Part shown: positions 54,301-64,000 of the stretch, one piece after another
How the letters are laid out: every line of letters begins with the position of its first letter
Position numbering within the stretch: the stretch's first letter is position 1
DNA from: Pithys albifrons albifrons
Lineage: Eukaryota > Chordata > Aves > Passeriformes > Thamnophilidae
DNA length: 64,000 bases
NCBI RefSeq assembly: GCF_047495875.1
Contig: NC_092461.1
Span: 49,047,101-49,111,100 of the forward strand
Direction: 5' to 3'
Position numbers and translations under genes: made by a program
Notes under the pieces: generated by a model
Told to the model about the DNA's origin: nothing
Database searches by the model: none
What the model saw: only the letters and a program-made list of their open reading frames with translations

Positions 54301-57300
54301 GTCCTGTTTCTTTTGTTTTATGATTGCTAGCAGAGAGGAACGTGAGTTCATTTGATTCATAACAAATACATAAGGAAAATAATCAAGGTAAAAACTAAAT
54401 AGAACAAGATCATGTAGCATTGAAAAGACTTGAAGGCCTCTAGAAATGTTATCCAGCTCATATCAAGTTGTATTAGAAGCTTCTTCTGGGCTTTATGTTC
54501 TGTTAATTTTCTGAATAGAGATTCTGTAGAAGTTAAAATGTCTTGTTTGTGTAGTTCGATGTGTGCATGTTTACTCAGGAACTGCTGCATCACCCAGGTG
54601 GTCCTCGTTAGTGAGACTTGTGAAACTGAGCTTGGCAACATCCAGGCTGCTCTGGAGAGGGGAGGGAAGGGCTGGTGCTGCAGCAGGACTGTCTGTGCTG
54701 GGTTGCAGTGAGGGAACGTGGGAACTGCAGCACATCACAGGGTTGGCTCAGTGGTTTACCTTTGGGGAAACAATCAGATAGTGGGGTTGGGTATTTTGTG
54801 GGTTTGTTCTTGTTGGTTTGTTTTCTTTGTTGTTTGGTTGTTTTTTATGAACTTGAAGTTGGGTAATATTTTGGATAAATACTATCTTATCAAGAGACGA
54901 ATTCTGGAATTCTGTTTTAGTCTAGTTTCCTAGGAAACAAGAATACATTTTTCTCTCCCTTCACTGTCACAGCTTTGCCAATTTAATCCAAACTTGAAAG
55001 AGGAGGAGGTACTGAACACATTGAATTCTTGAGTATTTCCGAAAAGTATGCAGCTGAGAAGGGGGGAGAGAACTTAGGATTGCCCCTTCAAGGGAAAAAG
55101 TTTTAAAGTGAACTCAACTTGAGATCTGAGTTGATCTGAGCAATGCCTTCAGTTAATAAATCTAGTGATAACGCTCTGCATGGAGCTACTGGAAACAAAA
55201 ATTGTCTTAGTACTCAAATTGTTGATTATGTGCATAGTGAAACTGTTTTTTTAATTGGTGGGGGTTCTGATATTTTTCTTGTTTTTTTTTCTTTCCTCTG
55301 AACTGGATATCATTTTCCTTCCAATTTTCTCTGGTATTTATTAGTGAATTTATCTTTATTGGAAGATGCCTCCATTACAGTCTGGGTATTTTCTTACCAA
55401 ATTGGTAAGTTGGTCAGAATTATCGCATCTGAATGTAAAGGGTGCGTTCTGATTCTGGTCTAACCCAGCGTAAGAGATGAATGATATAATCCAATGGGAT
55501 TTGTCTGAAGAGCTGGAAAATAAAGTCTTAGAGAATGTTTTGTTTTGTTTTTACCCCCCCCTCGATTCTTGAACTGGATGTAGCCTTGCAGTATCTGTGT
55601 TTTCACAGCGCTAAAAAAATTCCAGTGATGTTTGAAGGGGAGTGGATTTGGCTCCTATCCCTACTGGTTTTAGCACCTTTCTTTGCTGGTATAGAAAATG
55701 GAAGAAGGGGGATCTCTTTCAGAAATACTGGAAGAAAATTAAAATCTGATTTGAAGCTGAAATAAGAGGGTAAGAAAAGGCTTCATTTCCATACTCATCT
55801 TAATACATACTTAGCAAAAGAACACGTAGTTTTGGTTCTTAAGTCTGGTAGCTTAAATTTTTTCTTCCCTTTTTGGAAACACAGCTAGACTGAAGATTCC
55901 TGACATGGTGGAAGGTGTGTGTGTGTGTGAGTGTGTCACAACTTAGTGTTTTCTGTCAAGAGGATTTCCTGTTCACCTTACCTTTAAAAACCCAATATTG
56001 TCCATTTTGAATGAGGGTGTGGAGAGTTCTTTTCTGTACTGACCAATTCTGTTCCTAAAAGAGATGAAAGTTTTTCAGTTTTTTTTCTGGACAGTGACTG
56101 AAAAAACCCAGAAACAGTTGCTAGACTGTAGAGAGGTTGGAGCTTACCTAAGGAAGAGATGGTTGTGGTGTGGGAGGAGGGAAAAGGGAACAGCATGTCA
56201 TTGAGATACAACAGAATCTCAGCTGTGTTTCCAGCTCTAAAACTCTTATTGTACTTTCAAGTTGACCCTCTGAAGGTGAGATTTACTGCAGCTTTGTGGT
56301 TGTGGAAAGACAGTGAAAAGCAGATAAAGTAGCTGGCAGAATGAGGTACTTTGAGTGATCTGAATTGTTTTACTAAGGCAGAGCCTGTTTGCCAAATGTG
56401 ATTTTTTTCCTAGGATTTACAAGCAGTCTGTCAAGGATGACTTCCTAAAATGTCCTGCATGAAGGATGGAGTCCCAAATGGGATGCTTTTAGAGGCACAG
56501 TCTACACTTGAGTGGATTACTTAATTAATGCAAAAAGCATTCATGCAGGTCTTGCTTTGAAATCTGCAGCCAGCGCTCACTTAGAGTGGTGTTTTTCTGG
56601 GGGACAGCTGGTTGTACTTGGTATGTGTTACATTTCCTGGAGATGAGAGTATAGAAAAATACAAGGATGAATGTGCTGATGTGCAGGGGTGTGAAAGTCT
56701 TAAGTGATTTAATACAAACTCTAAGTGCAGACTTTTGGCTCCTTTTCAGTTTTTGGATATCTTCTACTTTGTGTGTTTTGCCCTCTCCCCTCCTTTCATC
56801 CCAGACACAGAAAAAAAGACCCATAATAATCAGTTCCTGCTGTTAAGGGTGCTGTTATTTGACTTCAAACCTTGTTTTCTAGCCACTCTTTGTTTTATGC
56901 TTGGGATAAGAAGGAGGCTGAGAACTGGATGTACTGAAATTCCACATGCTTCTTCCAGGTTTCCTGGAGGCAGCCTGTGAGTGTGTCCTCACATTTGCTT
57001 CACCGGTGGTGAAAGAGATGAGGTTATCCTGCTGCCAGAAGGCACTATCACTATCCTGCCATTCCCTCACAGGGTGGTGAGCTTTGTGTGCCTGTATGGG
57101 CTAGTGGAACCTAATTTCGGGAGCCTGATTTTTTTTTTAAGTCACAGTTGCCTGAATATATTTGGGAAGGGGCAGACCTATCTCAGTTGGTAGCAGTAGG
57201 ATCTGGTCGGCTTTGCTGCATATGGTGAGGCACCAACTTTGGGGCTCTGGCTACCTAGTTAAGTCAGTCTGAAGATCCCTTCCCACCTTACTTCTCTACC

Positions 57301-60300
57301 CTGTGAACTTCAGTTTCAAGCCAGGTGAATGTGCCAGTTGTAGAATTAGAAATCCCACCTTGCCCCACAGAGGTGCCTGACACAGGGATGGATGAAGGAG
57401 AAAAGTAGGATTGTTCTTTCTGTAGCAGCAAGGTGGTAGTCAGGGTCACTTGTCTTGTCAGTCTGTATTGTTGGACTTCAGTGAGTTACGTGAATATCCA
57501 GTAGCCTCTTTTGTGTGTGGATAGTAGCTTTAGTTTAGTAAGGGGAGGGAGATTGTTTTACACTTTAATGATCGTTACTTCAGGGAAACTCAAGTTTTCC
57601 AACATAGAAACATAGGGCAGTCATAGTATTTAAGGTCAACTTTTTGATTTGGTTGTGGGTTTTTTTTGTTTTTTTTGGTTGGTTGGTTGGTTTTTTAAAC
57701 TGGATGGTATTAAAACATTGTGCTTTTTCCAGATAACTTGTTGTTCTTCATGTAGCTACCATTTAAAGCTTTGTACTGAGAGCTGCAAGGTACTAGCTTG
57801 TGAATTAAACAAGTATGTCACTCCCTGAAAGAGACATTCCATGGAGAAATGCACAGTCTTTGGCACCAAAGACGTGGCTTTGTGAAGGCCGGCTCTCCGT
57901 TGGCTCCGTCCTCCCTTCATTCTTTGGAGTTCTGCATCACATGCATGAGTGTGTGTGCACACGTGTATGTGTGTCTGTCTTATCCTAGGGCTTTGTTCAT
58001 TCAAGTGATAGGCAAAAGTTTGAATTTTTGGGATACAGAAAAATACATTTTGGGCAAGTCTTGTTTGGGAAATGTGGTTAGATAAGCGACTGAGCAGTTC
58101 TTGTAGGGAAAATGGTTTTGTCCTTCACTAGTTTGCCAAGCTGGATTGTAAATGTGGTTGCAGAGGAGGCACATGAGTTTGCACTGGTGAATCTGAAGAG
58201 CAGAAATTCAATTAATAGATAGGATATTTTTTTTGTTTTGATATTTGTTTAGTTGATGGTCTCTCTAGCTGATGTTTTAAGTAGCTGATTATTCACTTAA
58301 GACCCTTGTCTCCTCTTATAGAGGATCTTATGTCTCTTCTGGATGCTGACATACATTCTGCTCACCCAAGTGTCATTATTGATGCTGATGCTATGTTTTC
58401 AGAAGATATTAGTTACTTTGGTTATCCATCCTTTCGGCGCTCATCACTTTCCAGGCTAGGCTCATCCAGAGGTAATTTTGCACCTTTTTTCTTTGTAATA
58501 AGTAGTTTGCTGTGGAAAAAGCTAGTGATAGTACACACTGGTGGTTTAGATTCTGATATAATGCGAAAATAGACTATAATATGTTGTCAAATATAGAGTA
58601 GACAAATAGACTGTTACTCATCAAAATTATTAATGAATTCTGATTATTAGCAGGTAAGTTCTGCAAGAAGCTTGGTAGTCATGTATTTTAAATCTAATTG
58701 TTGATCACTGTTGTTGCCAGGTGTTACAAAATTTTGCATGTTAAGTTTATTTTAAACAGTAGTGTATGTACCTACTAATACATAGATTACATTAAAAATA
58801 TTTAATTTGGCTCAAAAATGAGCAACAGTTGATGACATGCAGCATTCTTAATATTTTCTTTCTTTTTTTTCCTTCCTTATTTCTTTTGGGTTGCTCTTTG
58901 TACACTGTTCTTCATATTTCTTTAGTTGTTCCATGACAGAAGTTACCTTTATAGAATCAGGAACTTTAGATACTAAAGAGGAAGAAGAAATCTAAATTTT
59001 ACTTTTTGGAAGCATATTTATAGTTGGATAAGGAGAATTATTGGCAGCTGGTAAAAAACTCCTTGAGCAGTGTTAGAGTATTTTTTTTAGTGTGTTACAC
59101 TTAAAAGATTTGTAACAGCCCCTGCAGCAATTTCCTATCTTTTTGAAGCTGTTGCGCAAATGCCTGGAGTATTTCCAAACTGTTATCCCAACCTCTGCTG
59201 TGATTGTTTGTTTAGTACAGCTTTGTTACCTTTCATGAACGTGTTTTAGTATATATTAATTGCTGAACTTGTAACTTCCTGTTACAAAATCACTCATCAG
59301 GAGTCAATGTGATGTTTGCTAGAAAATAAGTACAATAAGTATAATACTTTATAGAAGCTGTCATGTTTGGCTTATGCAAAAACTTTCCCATTTGTCTAAT
59401 ACAGCAAAAGACCCAAGACTTGGCGTAATTCATTGACACTGATACAATAATGCAGACATCTCATACACGTAATTCCAGTTGATTTTTGTGAGCATAAGTG
59501 AGGTACTTCGTAGGTTAAATGCATTTATGTGCATGTGCAAATATTCAGCATCTGACGTAACTCCTCCTAAATTACTCCTTTTTTTCCTTTCCTAAGGTTA
59601 TTCTATATAAGATGTTGCCATGAATTTTATAATCCTTATTTTCCATGCATTGTTGACTCTTGGAAAGTTAGTTTGATTACCTGATTTAAAAAATTTTTCT
59701 GCATGAGTGAACTGCAGAGTTCTGGCTTTAGACAGTTTGTAGGCCAATTGGAGGGGAAGCATTTTGGTAAGGAACAATTTCCTATGAGGATCTTTATAAA
59801 AACTTGTCTGACACTTGAAAAGTTTGCATTCGATCTACTCAAAGCAGATAGACATTAATTTAATAAATCTAGTTCTGTGGAATATTGCTTTAAACAAAGG
59901 CGGTTGGATTATCAAACATGTATATGAGAGCTTTTTTTAATGCTTGCTTTCTTTAACCTTTCCAAATTACTGTTTTTCTGGCAAAGTTGTTATGAAACTC
60001 TCTAATAAATACTCTTTTTTGGTTTGCATAAGAATATCTGACAGACTATATAGACCTAAAGGGTTTTTTTGTTATTGTTACTAAACTGATAAAACAGTAC
60101 TACAAAACTGCAGATTGTACTAGAAAACTTTAAATTGCAATGTTAAAGGTATTTGGCCTCTTGTGATGTAATTGAAAATGCTCTGGCAGTTTTTTATTGG
60201 GCACAAAAGTAAAAGACTTCAGTTTAGTTTATTTTTGGTTTAGCACTTATAAAGTACATACGCTTGAAAGTATTGAATGTTGCATGTCAGGACTATATTT

Positions 60301-63300
60301 TTAATCTGTGTGAGTAGATTTAATTGCTGTTAGTTGCGTCCTAAAGGGTCTTTACTAGAGAGTGGCTTACTTTTATCCCACTGGTGTGACCCAATTGCAT
60401 ACCAGTTCTCCTTCTTCCCTTAGAGAGAGACTCTGAGCTGTTGCGTGAACGTGAGTCCGTTTTACGTTTGCGTGAACGGAGGTGGCTTGATGGAGCCTCA
60501 TTTGATAATGAAAGAGGCTCTACAAGTAAGGAAGGGGAACCAAACCTGGACAAGAAGAATACACCTGTTCAAAGTCCCGTTTCTTTGGGAGAAGACTTGC
60601 AGTGGTGGCCAGATAAGGTATGGATTTATTTTTAGTCTTTTATTTGTGTGCTCTGCAGTAGATCTGTTTATTTTTTCCAAATAAATACTGTGTGTTTCCT
60701 TTTTGACTGACATCTCAGTTTATGTGAGATAATGTAATAAAGTATATTCTTTATTATGCACTTAGTTAAATTCTATGTAATTATATTTGCACTCTTAGAA
60801 GCTACACTTCTCTTATTACTGTGTTAACTTTCTCCTCTGTTTTCAAGATACTGCTGTAGATCATAAGGTTTGGTTTTTTTCTTTTTTCTTTTATTTACTT
60901 GGGTGCTCAGAGCATTTCATAGGTAGGAACTCATGAAATGATTTAAGTTATCCTTCAAGGAAAACTTTTTTTGAGAAGCATTATGATTCCCAGAGATACT
61001 TTCAGTTTGTGTGGATTGGGCTTTTAAACGACAGTGGTGAAAGTTGACATTTATTTGCAGTTCTGTTTTGAATTGATCAATAACTTGTGTTGGTTGCTCC
61101 TTCAAAATCCTCCTTGGCTTTGTGTAACTGGTTTTCTTTGGAACCCTAATTCGATTTTCATGGCAAGAAGTAATTCCCACGTGAGAGATAAGTAGTAGGA
61201 ACAGCAGCTCTACATTGCTAATTGGGTATCTGTAGCCATTGTCTTTATGGATTACCTAGATGCTCGGGGAAATGAATTTAAAAAAGCCAAACAAAATAAA
61301 CCCCATACCAACAAACCAAACTGAAAAGCTTCCTAAGAGTGGAAATGATAATCTGTATTAATTAGAGTAAATTTTATGGACTTGGTCTAGTGTTCCCATT
61401 TCGGTCTGTCCACAGTATCATGAGGTTGCTGGTTTGATCTGTAATGCTTTCTCTTTCTGTGTGTGTGTTCATTTCAAAATAAATCTAGAGAGCCTGAAGA
61501 GGAAAGTGAATATAGAGACTTACTTCTGCTTACAGCAGCACGCCTTTAGCTGCTGTCATCTTCATCTGGGCATTCAAACTGAGAAATGAAGAGACTTAAA
61601 AAACATTTGTCTAATAGATGCTCTCTCTACCAGACATTTTATGTCTAAAGTGGTTTTTTGTTCATTGATTTGTTTTTGTTTGTTTGCTTCTTCCAGTAAC
61701 ATTGAGCTTGTGTGTCAGTGAGAATTTTGGTGTAGCTTTTGTCCCCCTTGCTTAGAATGAGAGAATCTAGCTTGGGTAGAGAGATATTTCAGGGGTTTAG
61801 CATCAAAGAATAAATGTAGTTTAGACTTGGAACACTGACTCATCTGCTGTGTTTTGGTAACATTTGGCCATTATTTCTGGTGTGGGATTTTTTTGTTTTA
61901 CTATGATATCTAATTGCCTGTGCTATTTAAATATACTGAACTGCTTTCCAGATACCTGTTTGGATATGCACTCATATAAACCTGAGCTTCTAGTTAAATG
62001 AAGATGTCTTACTGGAAAGGCCTTCCACCTTTATCCAAAAGTAGTTAAACTGCTGGTATTTTGATGGAAGAGAGAAACATTTTGACTGGCAGGTCTCTCT
62101 ACTGTTAAGCTTCTGGTACAAAACTGTTAGTTGATAAAAAGTTGTAAAATATGTTACCAGGATTAGAAATCATAATGCAAGTGTCTTGGAGCAAAAATTA
62201 ATTGCTTTCCATACTTAAATCTGAGGCATTAGGCCAGATAACTTGCGAAGGTTCTTCTTTGCTGATGAAGTAGAGGCATCTCCTTAGATTAGAGTAGGTT
62301 CTGATGGCAGTTCTTTCTCAGAATATGCAATGTTTTATTTATATGCACGGCATCTACTGATCATGGCATGGATTAACATTCGTGTGCTGTGTTGGTAGAT
62401 GCCCTCCAGAGCAAAATAGCTCTCTAATGATTTAACTAATTCCAGGGCCTGTTATCAGGGCATAAAAGAGAATTGCTTGTGATTGCTTCTGTGCTTTCCT
62501 GTTGCTGCATTTCTCTTTATTCCCAAAGACTGATGAATGTTTTGAGCTTTTGGTAAAAATGTTACTGAATCCTGTGTTATTCAAGGACACGTTCACACCT
62601 TTTGAAATGTTCACTTCTGGGTATGAAAACAGTAAAAAAACAGTGTCAGTCCAGATGTATGAAACTAAATATGTTTCCACTTTTAAACTTCTGTAGCAGG
62701 AAAAAAAAGACCCTTAATTTAGGGGACAGATGAATGTGCTGTTTGGTGGGACTTTTTTAATGACTGACAGAGTTCAACTTCCCCTCATGGCTGAAGTACT
62801 TAAATGTAGTATATTGTAATCTGAGAGAGGCAGTTAAAGTTATTGATCTGGGAGATAAACAGTCCTCTCTGTAGTGGTTATCATGTACCTGTCTTTTAGA
62901 TTTGTAGCTGTAGAAGACAGCATTTGATTTTATACTAGTATTAGTGGGTTTTTCTTTTTGGTTTTTTTTTTATAAAGCTGTATTCTCCTGTAAGTGGAAG
63001 GAAGATTTTAGTTGTTACTAGTAAAGAACTTCAGAAAGAACATGTTTGTCCAATAGCTGCACTTGCTGAGGACCAACAAAACATTCAAATGTTTCTCAGT
63101 AAGCAGAATTAGATGTTTTGTGAAGTCACTTAATTACTCTGTAGTTCAAGATCCATTTCAACGCAATGGGGAACAGGAATTGGCAAAAATGAGATTATCA
63201 CATTATGTAGTTGCTGCAACACTGATAGAGCCCAATCTGAGAGGGAGGGAAACAGACCTGTGAGGTTTGAGTAAGGTACAGGGTAGTAGAAAGATTCCAT

Positions 63301-64000
63301 CCATGTGAGTTTTGGTAAAATGGTAAAAAGGAGAAAAGGACAAGGGGGGAATAACAAAACATTAATGTGACATATGTAGCATACTGATATTTTTAAACAA
63401 CCTTCTTTACTACTACTTACTTTCAGAAGTGAAAGATAAGAGTTGTTTAATTGATGAGACAGTGAATTTCATAATTGATTTCTTGTGTAACTGAAAATAC
63501 CTTCCTGAGTGTACTTAGCAATGGAATAGTGGAACTATGTTGCCTTTTTGCTAATTTTAAAAAAGGCAGAACATTTTTTTATTACCACAAGTCAAAGAGA
63601 TCTTCTCAACTTTGATTTTATGAGCAGTGTTGTATTTGTAAAATACTGTGGAATCTCTTAATAAACAGTCCAAGTTAATTGCCAGGTATATGCTATTGCT
63701 AAACTTTAGGGAAATGCTACCTATTTCTTTCTTCCCTCACTTTGTCAGTTACAGTGGCTTTTGTGTGTGTGTGAGGGCATGCTGAGCTTCAGACAAGCTG
63801 GATATATCTTTATTTTAAGGTTCAACATTTATGGGTGCTCTGAAAAAAAAATTAAGAATTCCAAGTATATTTTTTGTCATTTATATGTTTTTGTATATGT
63901 ATTTACACTATTGCTGTCTTAGACTTTGTATATTTCTGTGTTTGTAGGATGGAACAAAGTTTATTTGTATTGGAGCTCTCTATTCTGAGCTCGTGGCTGT
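27325..64000 (+). CDS. UBR5: UBR5 (EDD/HYD), HECT-type E3 ubiquitin ligase, 5' part: coding exons 1-10
   Basis: A giant mainly nuclear HECT E3 ligase (about 2,800 residues in mammals) acting in N-degron recognition, DNA damage response and protein quality control. Ten coding exons join in one frame: 27325-27386, 44964-45008, 45480-45561, 45737-45813, 46599-46718, 49692-49881, 51549-51708, 58322-58471, 60424-60617 and 63948 onward. All introns are GT-AG. About 377 residues are encoded here. Seen: the N-terminus [17 protein letters not shown], nearly identical to human as I recall it; the first beta-propeller (RCC1-like) strands ([16 protein letters not shown]); a Ser/Gly/Arg-rich linker; the UBA domain at about residues 184-230; an acidic stretch ([11 protein letters not shown]); and the propeller continuing in exon 10. 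The UBR box, MLLE and HECT domains lie beyond the window. The start ATG has A at -3. Confidence 0.98.
37580..38700 (-). mobile_element. Decayed CR1 LINE fragment in UBR5 intron 1, antisense to UBR5
   Basis: The plus strand shows a reverse-complement CR1 end at the left (CACAGGATGGCTGAGATTGG, then TCATCTGGTCCAACTCCCC). Further in is a degraded reverse transcriptase: on the minus strand near 38,400-38,560, [15 protein letters not shown] and [19 protein letters not shown] are recognisable but in a damaged frame. More diverged than the copy at 23.6-25.4 kb, so probably older. The right boundary is approximate. Confidence 0.9.
43979..44042. repeat. Imperfect AT-rich tandem repeat (TATGTAAATACT-like)
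   Basis: Three good copies and several partial copies of a TATGTAAATACT-like unit in about 64 bases in UBR5 intron 1. Directly visible, with no known role. Confidence 0.75.
44964..45008 (+). CDS. UBR5: UBR5 coding exon 2 (45 bases)
   Basis: Acceptor TTTGTTTCAG|AT, donor AACAG|GTAAGC. Encodes [14 protein letters not shown] with split codons at both ends (phase 2 to phase 2), so skipping would keep frame. Confidence 0.97.
45480..45561 (+). CDS. UBR5: UBR5 coding exon 3
   Basis: Acceptor TTATTTTCAG|C, donor CTTGAG|GTAAAT. Encodes [14 protein letters not shown] through NHAAFLLE, the first strands of the N-terminal propeller. Enters in phase 2 and leaves in phase 0. Confidence 0.97.
45737..45813 (+). 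CDS. UBR5: UBR5 coding exon 4
   Basis: Acceptor AAATACAG|GATGG, donor GATGG|GTAAGA. Encodes [20 protein letters not shown] and PENSD plus two bases. PENSD differs from the PDNND I recall for human, a conservative change. Confidence 0.97.
46599..46718 (+). CDS. UBR5: UBR5 coding exon 5
   Basis: Acceptor ACTTTCAG|TTC, donor CTTGG|GTAAGT. Encodes a Ser/Gly/Arg-rich linker then [19 protein letters not shown]. 120 bases, phase 2 to phase 2, so symmetric. Confidence 0.97.
46719..49691 (+). other. UBR5: UBR5 intron 5, about 3.0 kb
   Basis: GT-AG intron with a short alternating TATACACATATATA stretch near 46,774-46,790. No repeat family, RNA gene or nested gene was recognised. Confidence 0.85.
49692..49881 (+). 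CDS. UBR5: UBR5 coding exon 6
   Basis: Acceptor ATCTTCTAG|AAGTCG, donor TCACAG|GTACAT. Encodes a Gly/Ser linker ([16 protein letters not shown]), a basic stretch ([17 protein letters not shown]) and the start of the UBA domain (VIPEELISQ). Reads SSAAARD where I recall SSAGARD in human. Confidence 0.97.
49882..51548 (+). other. UBR5: UBR5 intron 6, about 1.7 kb
   Basis: Phase 0 intron that splits the UBA domain. The reading frame stays open for 37 codons past the donor before a stop, by chance. No other feature was recognised. Confidence 0.85.
51549..51708 (+). CDS. UBR5: UBR5 coding exon 7 (UBA domain)
   Basis: Acceptor CTCTTACAG|GCACAA, donor CCTGGAG|GTTTGT. Encodes most of the UBA domain ([20 protein letters not shown] and [14 protein letters not shown]), then the acidic stretch and [12 protein letters not shown] domains bind ubiquitin; here the domain lies between the first propeller strands and the rest of the propeller. 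Confidence 0.97.
54781..54847. repeat. T/G-rich low-complexity tract
   Basis: About 67 bases composed almost only of T and G on the plus strand, in UBR5 intron 7. Confidence 0.7.
57642..57697. repeat. T/G-rich low-complexity tract with (GGTT)n
   Basis: T runs of six to eight bases with a short GGTTGGTTGGTTGG core, in UBR5 intron 7. Confidence 0.8.
58322..58471 (+). CDS. UBR5: UBR5 coding exon 8
   Basis: Acceptor CCTCTTATAG|AGGATC, donor CCAGAG|GTAATT. Encodes [20 protein letters not shown] through [16 protein letters not shown]. 150 bases, phase 1 to phase 1, so symmetric. The Ser/Arg-rich end ([13 protein letters not shown]) has kinase-site character. Confidence 0.97.
58472..60405 (+). other. 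UBR5: UBR5 intron 8, about 1.9 kb
   Basis: Donor GTAATT; it ends at one of two alternative acceptors 18 bases apart (exon start 60,406 or 60,424). AT-rich, with no other recognisable feature. Confidence 0.85.
60406..60423 (+). promoter_or_regulatory. UBR5: Tandem alternative 3' splice site before UBR5 exon 9
   Basis: The upstream acceptor ATACCAG (AG at 60,404-60,405) adds 18 bases, TTCTCCTTCTTCCCTTAG, that read VLLLPL in frame between GSSR and ERDSELL. The downstream acceptor is the TAG at the end of those bases. The longer form matches the human protein as I recall it, so both forms are probably used. Confidence 0.8.
60424..60617 (+). CDS. UBR5: UBR5 coding exon 9
   Basis: Encodes [20 protein letters not shown], then [20 protein letters not shown] and ends DLQWWPDK at donor GATAAG|GTATGG. 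The start given is for the short form; the long form starts at 60,406. It contains a highly charged, likely helical Arg/Glu stretch. Confidence 0.97.
60618..63947 (+). other. UBR5: UBR5 intron 9, about 3.3 kb
   Basis: GT-AG phase 0 intron. There is an A/C-rich low-complexity stretch near 61,279-61,325. Otherwise no repeat, RNA gene or nested gene was recognised. Confidence 0.85.
63948..64000 (+). CDS. UBR5: UBR5 coding exon 10, cut by the window end
   Basis: Acceptor GTTTGTAG|GATGG. Encodes [17 protein letters not shown] before the window ends mid-codon. It is a propeller strand; SELVAV is read where I recall SELLAV in human. Confidence 0.96.

Larger units (their letters stand above)
51709..58321 (+). 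other. UBR5: UBR5 intron 7, about 6.6 kb
   Basis: GT-AG intron. It has T/G-rich low-complexity stretches at about 54,781-54,847 and 57,642-57,697 (with four GGTT units) and a short GT run near 55,914-55,937. No mobile element family or RNA gene was recognised. Confidence 0.85.

Noticed and set aside
1..64000. A bacterial-type, phage, CRISPR, toxin or viral system, or a novel gene cluster
   Set aside because: There are no repeat-spacer arrays, no operon-like packed frames and no viral gene motifs. All convincing coding sequence belongs to ODF1, UBR5 or CR1 retroelements. tRNA, rRNA and snoRNA genes were looked for by eye and none was recognised, though short RNAs could be missed.

Overview
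The window is vertebrate nuclear DNA, most likely from a bird. The evidence is two recognisable vertebrate genes with GT-AG introns, CR1-type LINE fragments as the only abundant interspersed repeat, low overall repeat load, and a single sharp CpG island. The species cannot be fixed from the sequence. No bacterial, phage, CRISPR or viral system was seen, and no previously undescribed system was found. The value of the window lies in gene structure and regulatory detail.

Layout. (1) 199-928, minus strand: a complete two-exon ODF1 (HSPB10) gene. It encodes a small-heat-shock-protein-fold component of the sperm-tail outer dense fibres, about 181 residues, and lacks the cysteine-rich repeats of the mammalian protein. 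(2) About 0.93-26.5 kb: intergenic DNA with a tetranucleotide STR (7.2 kb), a CA repeat (14.6 kb), a CR1 3' fragment (20.1 kb), a probable second fragment (21.7 kb), a 1.8 kb CR1 copy with most of its reverse transcriptase still readable (23.6-25.4 kb), and a plus-oriented 3'-end-type fragment (26.2-26.5 kb). (3) About 26.56-27.86 kb: the CpG-island promoter of UBR5, with a palindromic CRE, a CCAAT box, a YY1-type AAGATGGCGGC element and a tiny upstream ORF. (4) 27,325-64,000, plus strand: the first ten coding exons of UBR5 (EDD/HYD), a giant HECT-type E3 ubiquitin ligase. The reading frame is continuous across nine introns and is cut off by the window edge in exon 10. Intron 1 is 17.6 kb and carries a decayed antisense CR1 copy (37.6-38.7 kb).

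ODF1 and UBR5 lie head to head, which agrees with the UBR5-ODF1 neighbourhood known in mammals and supports both identifications. The genes are not functionally linked in any obvious way: UBR5 is a broadly expressed ligase and ODF1 is a spermatid structural gene. Points most worth checking are the tandem 3' splice sites before UBR5 exon 9 (optional six-residue insert), the uORF inside the UBR5 YY1 element, the reduced ODF1 protein, and the long CR1 reverse transcriptase frame.
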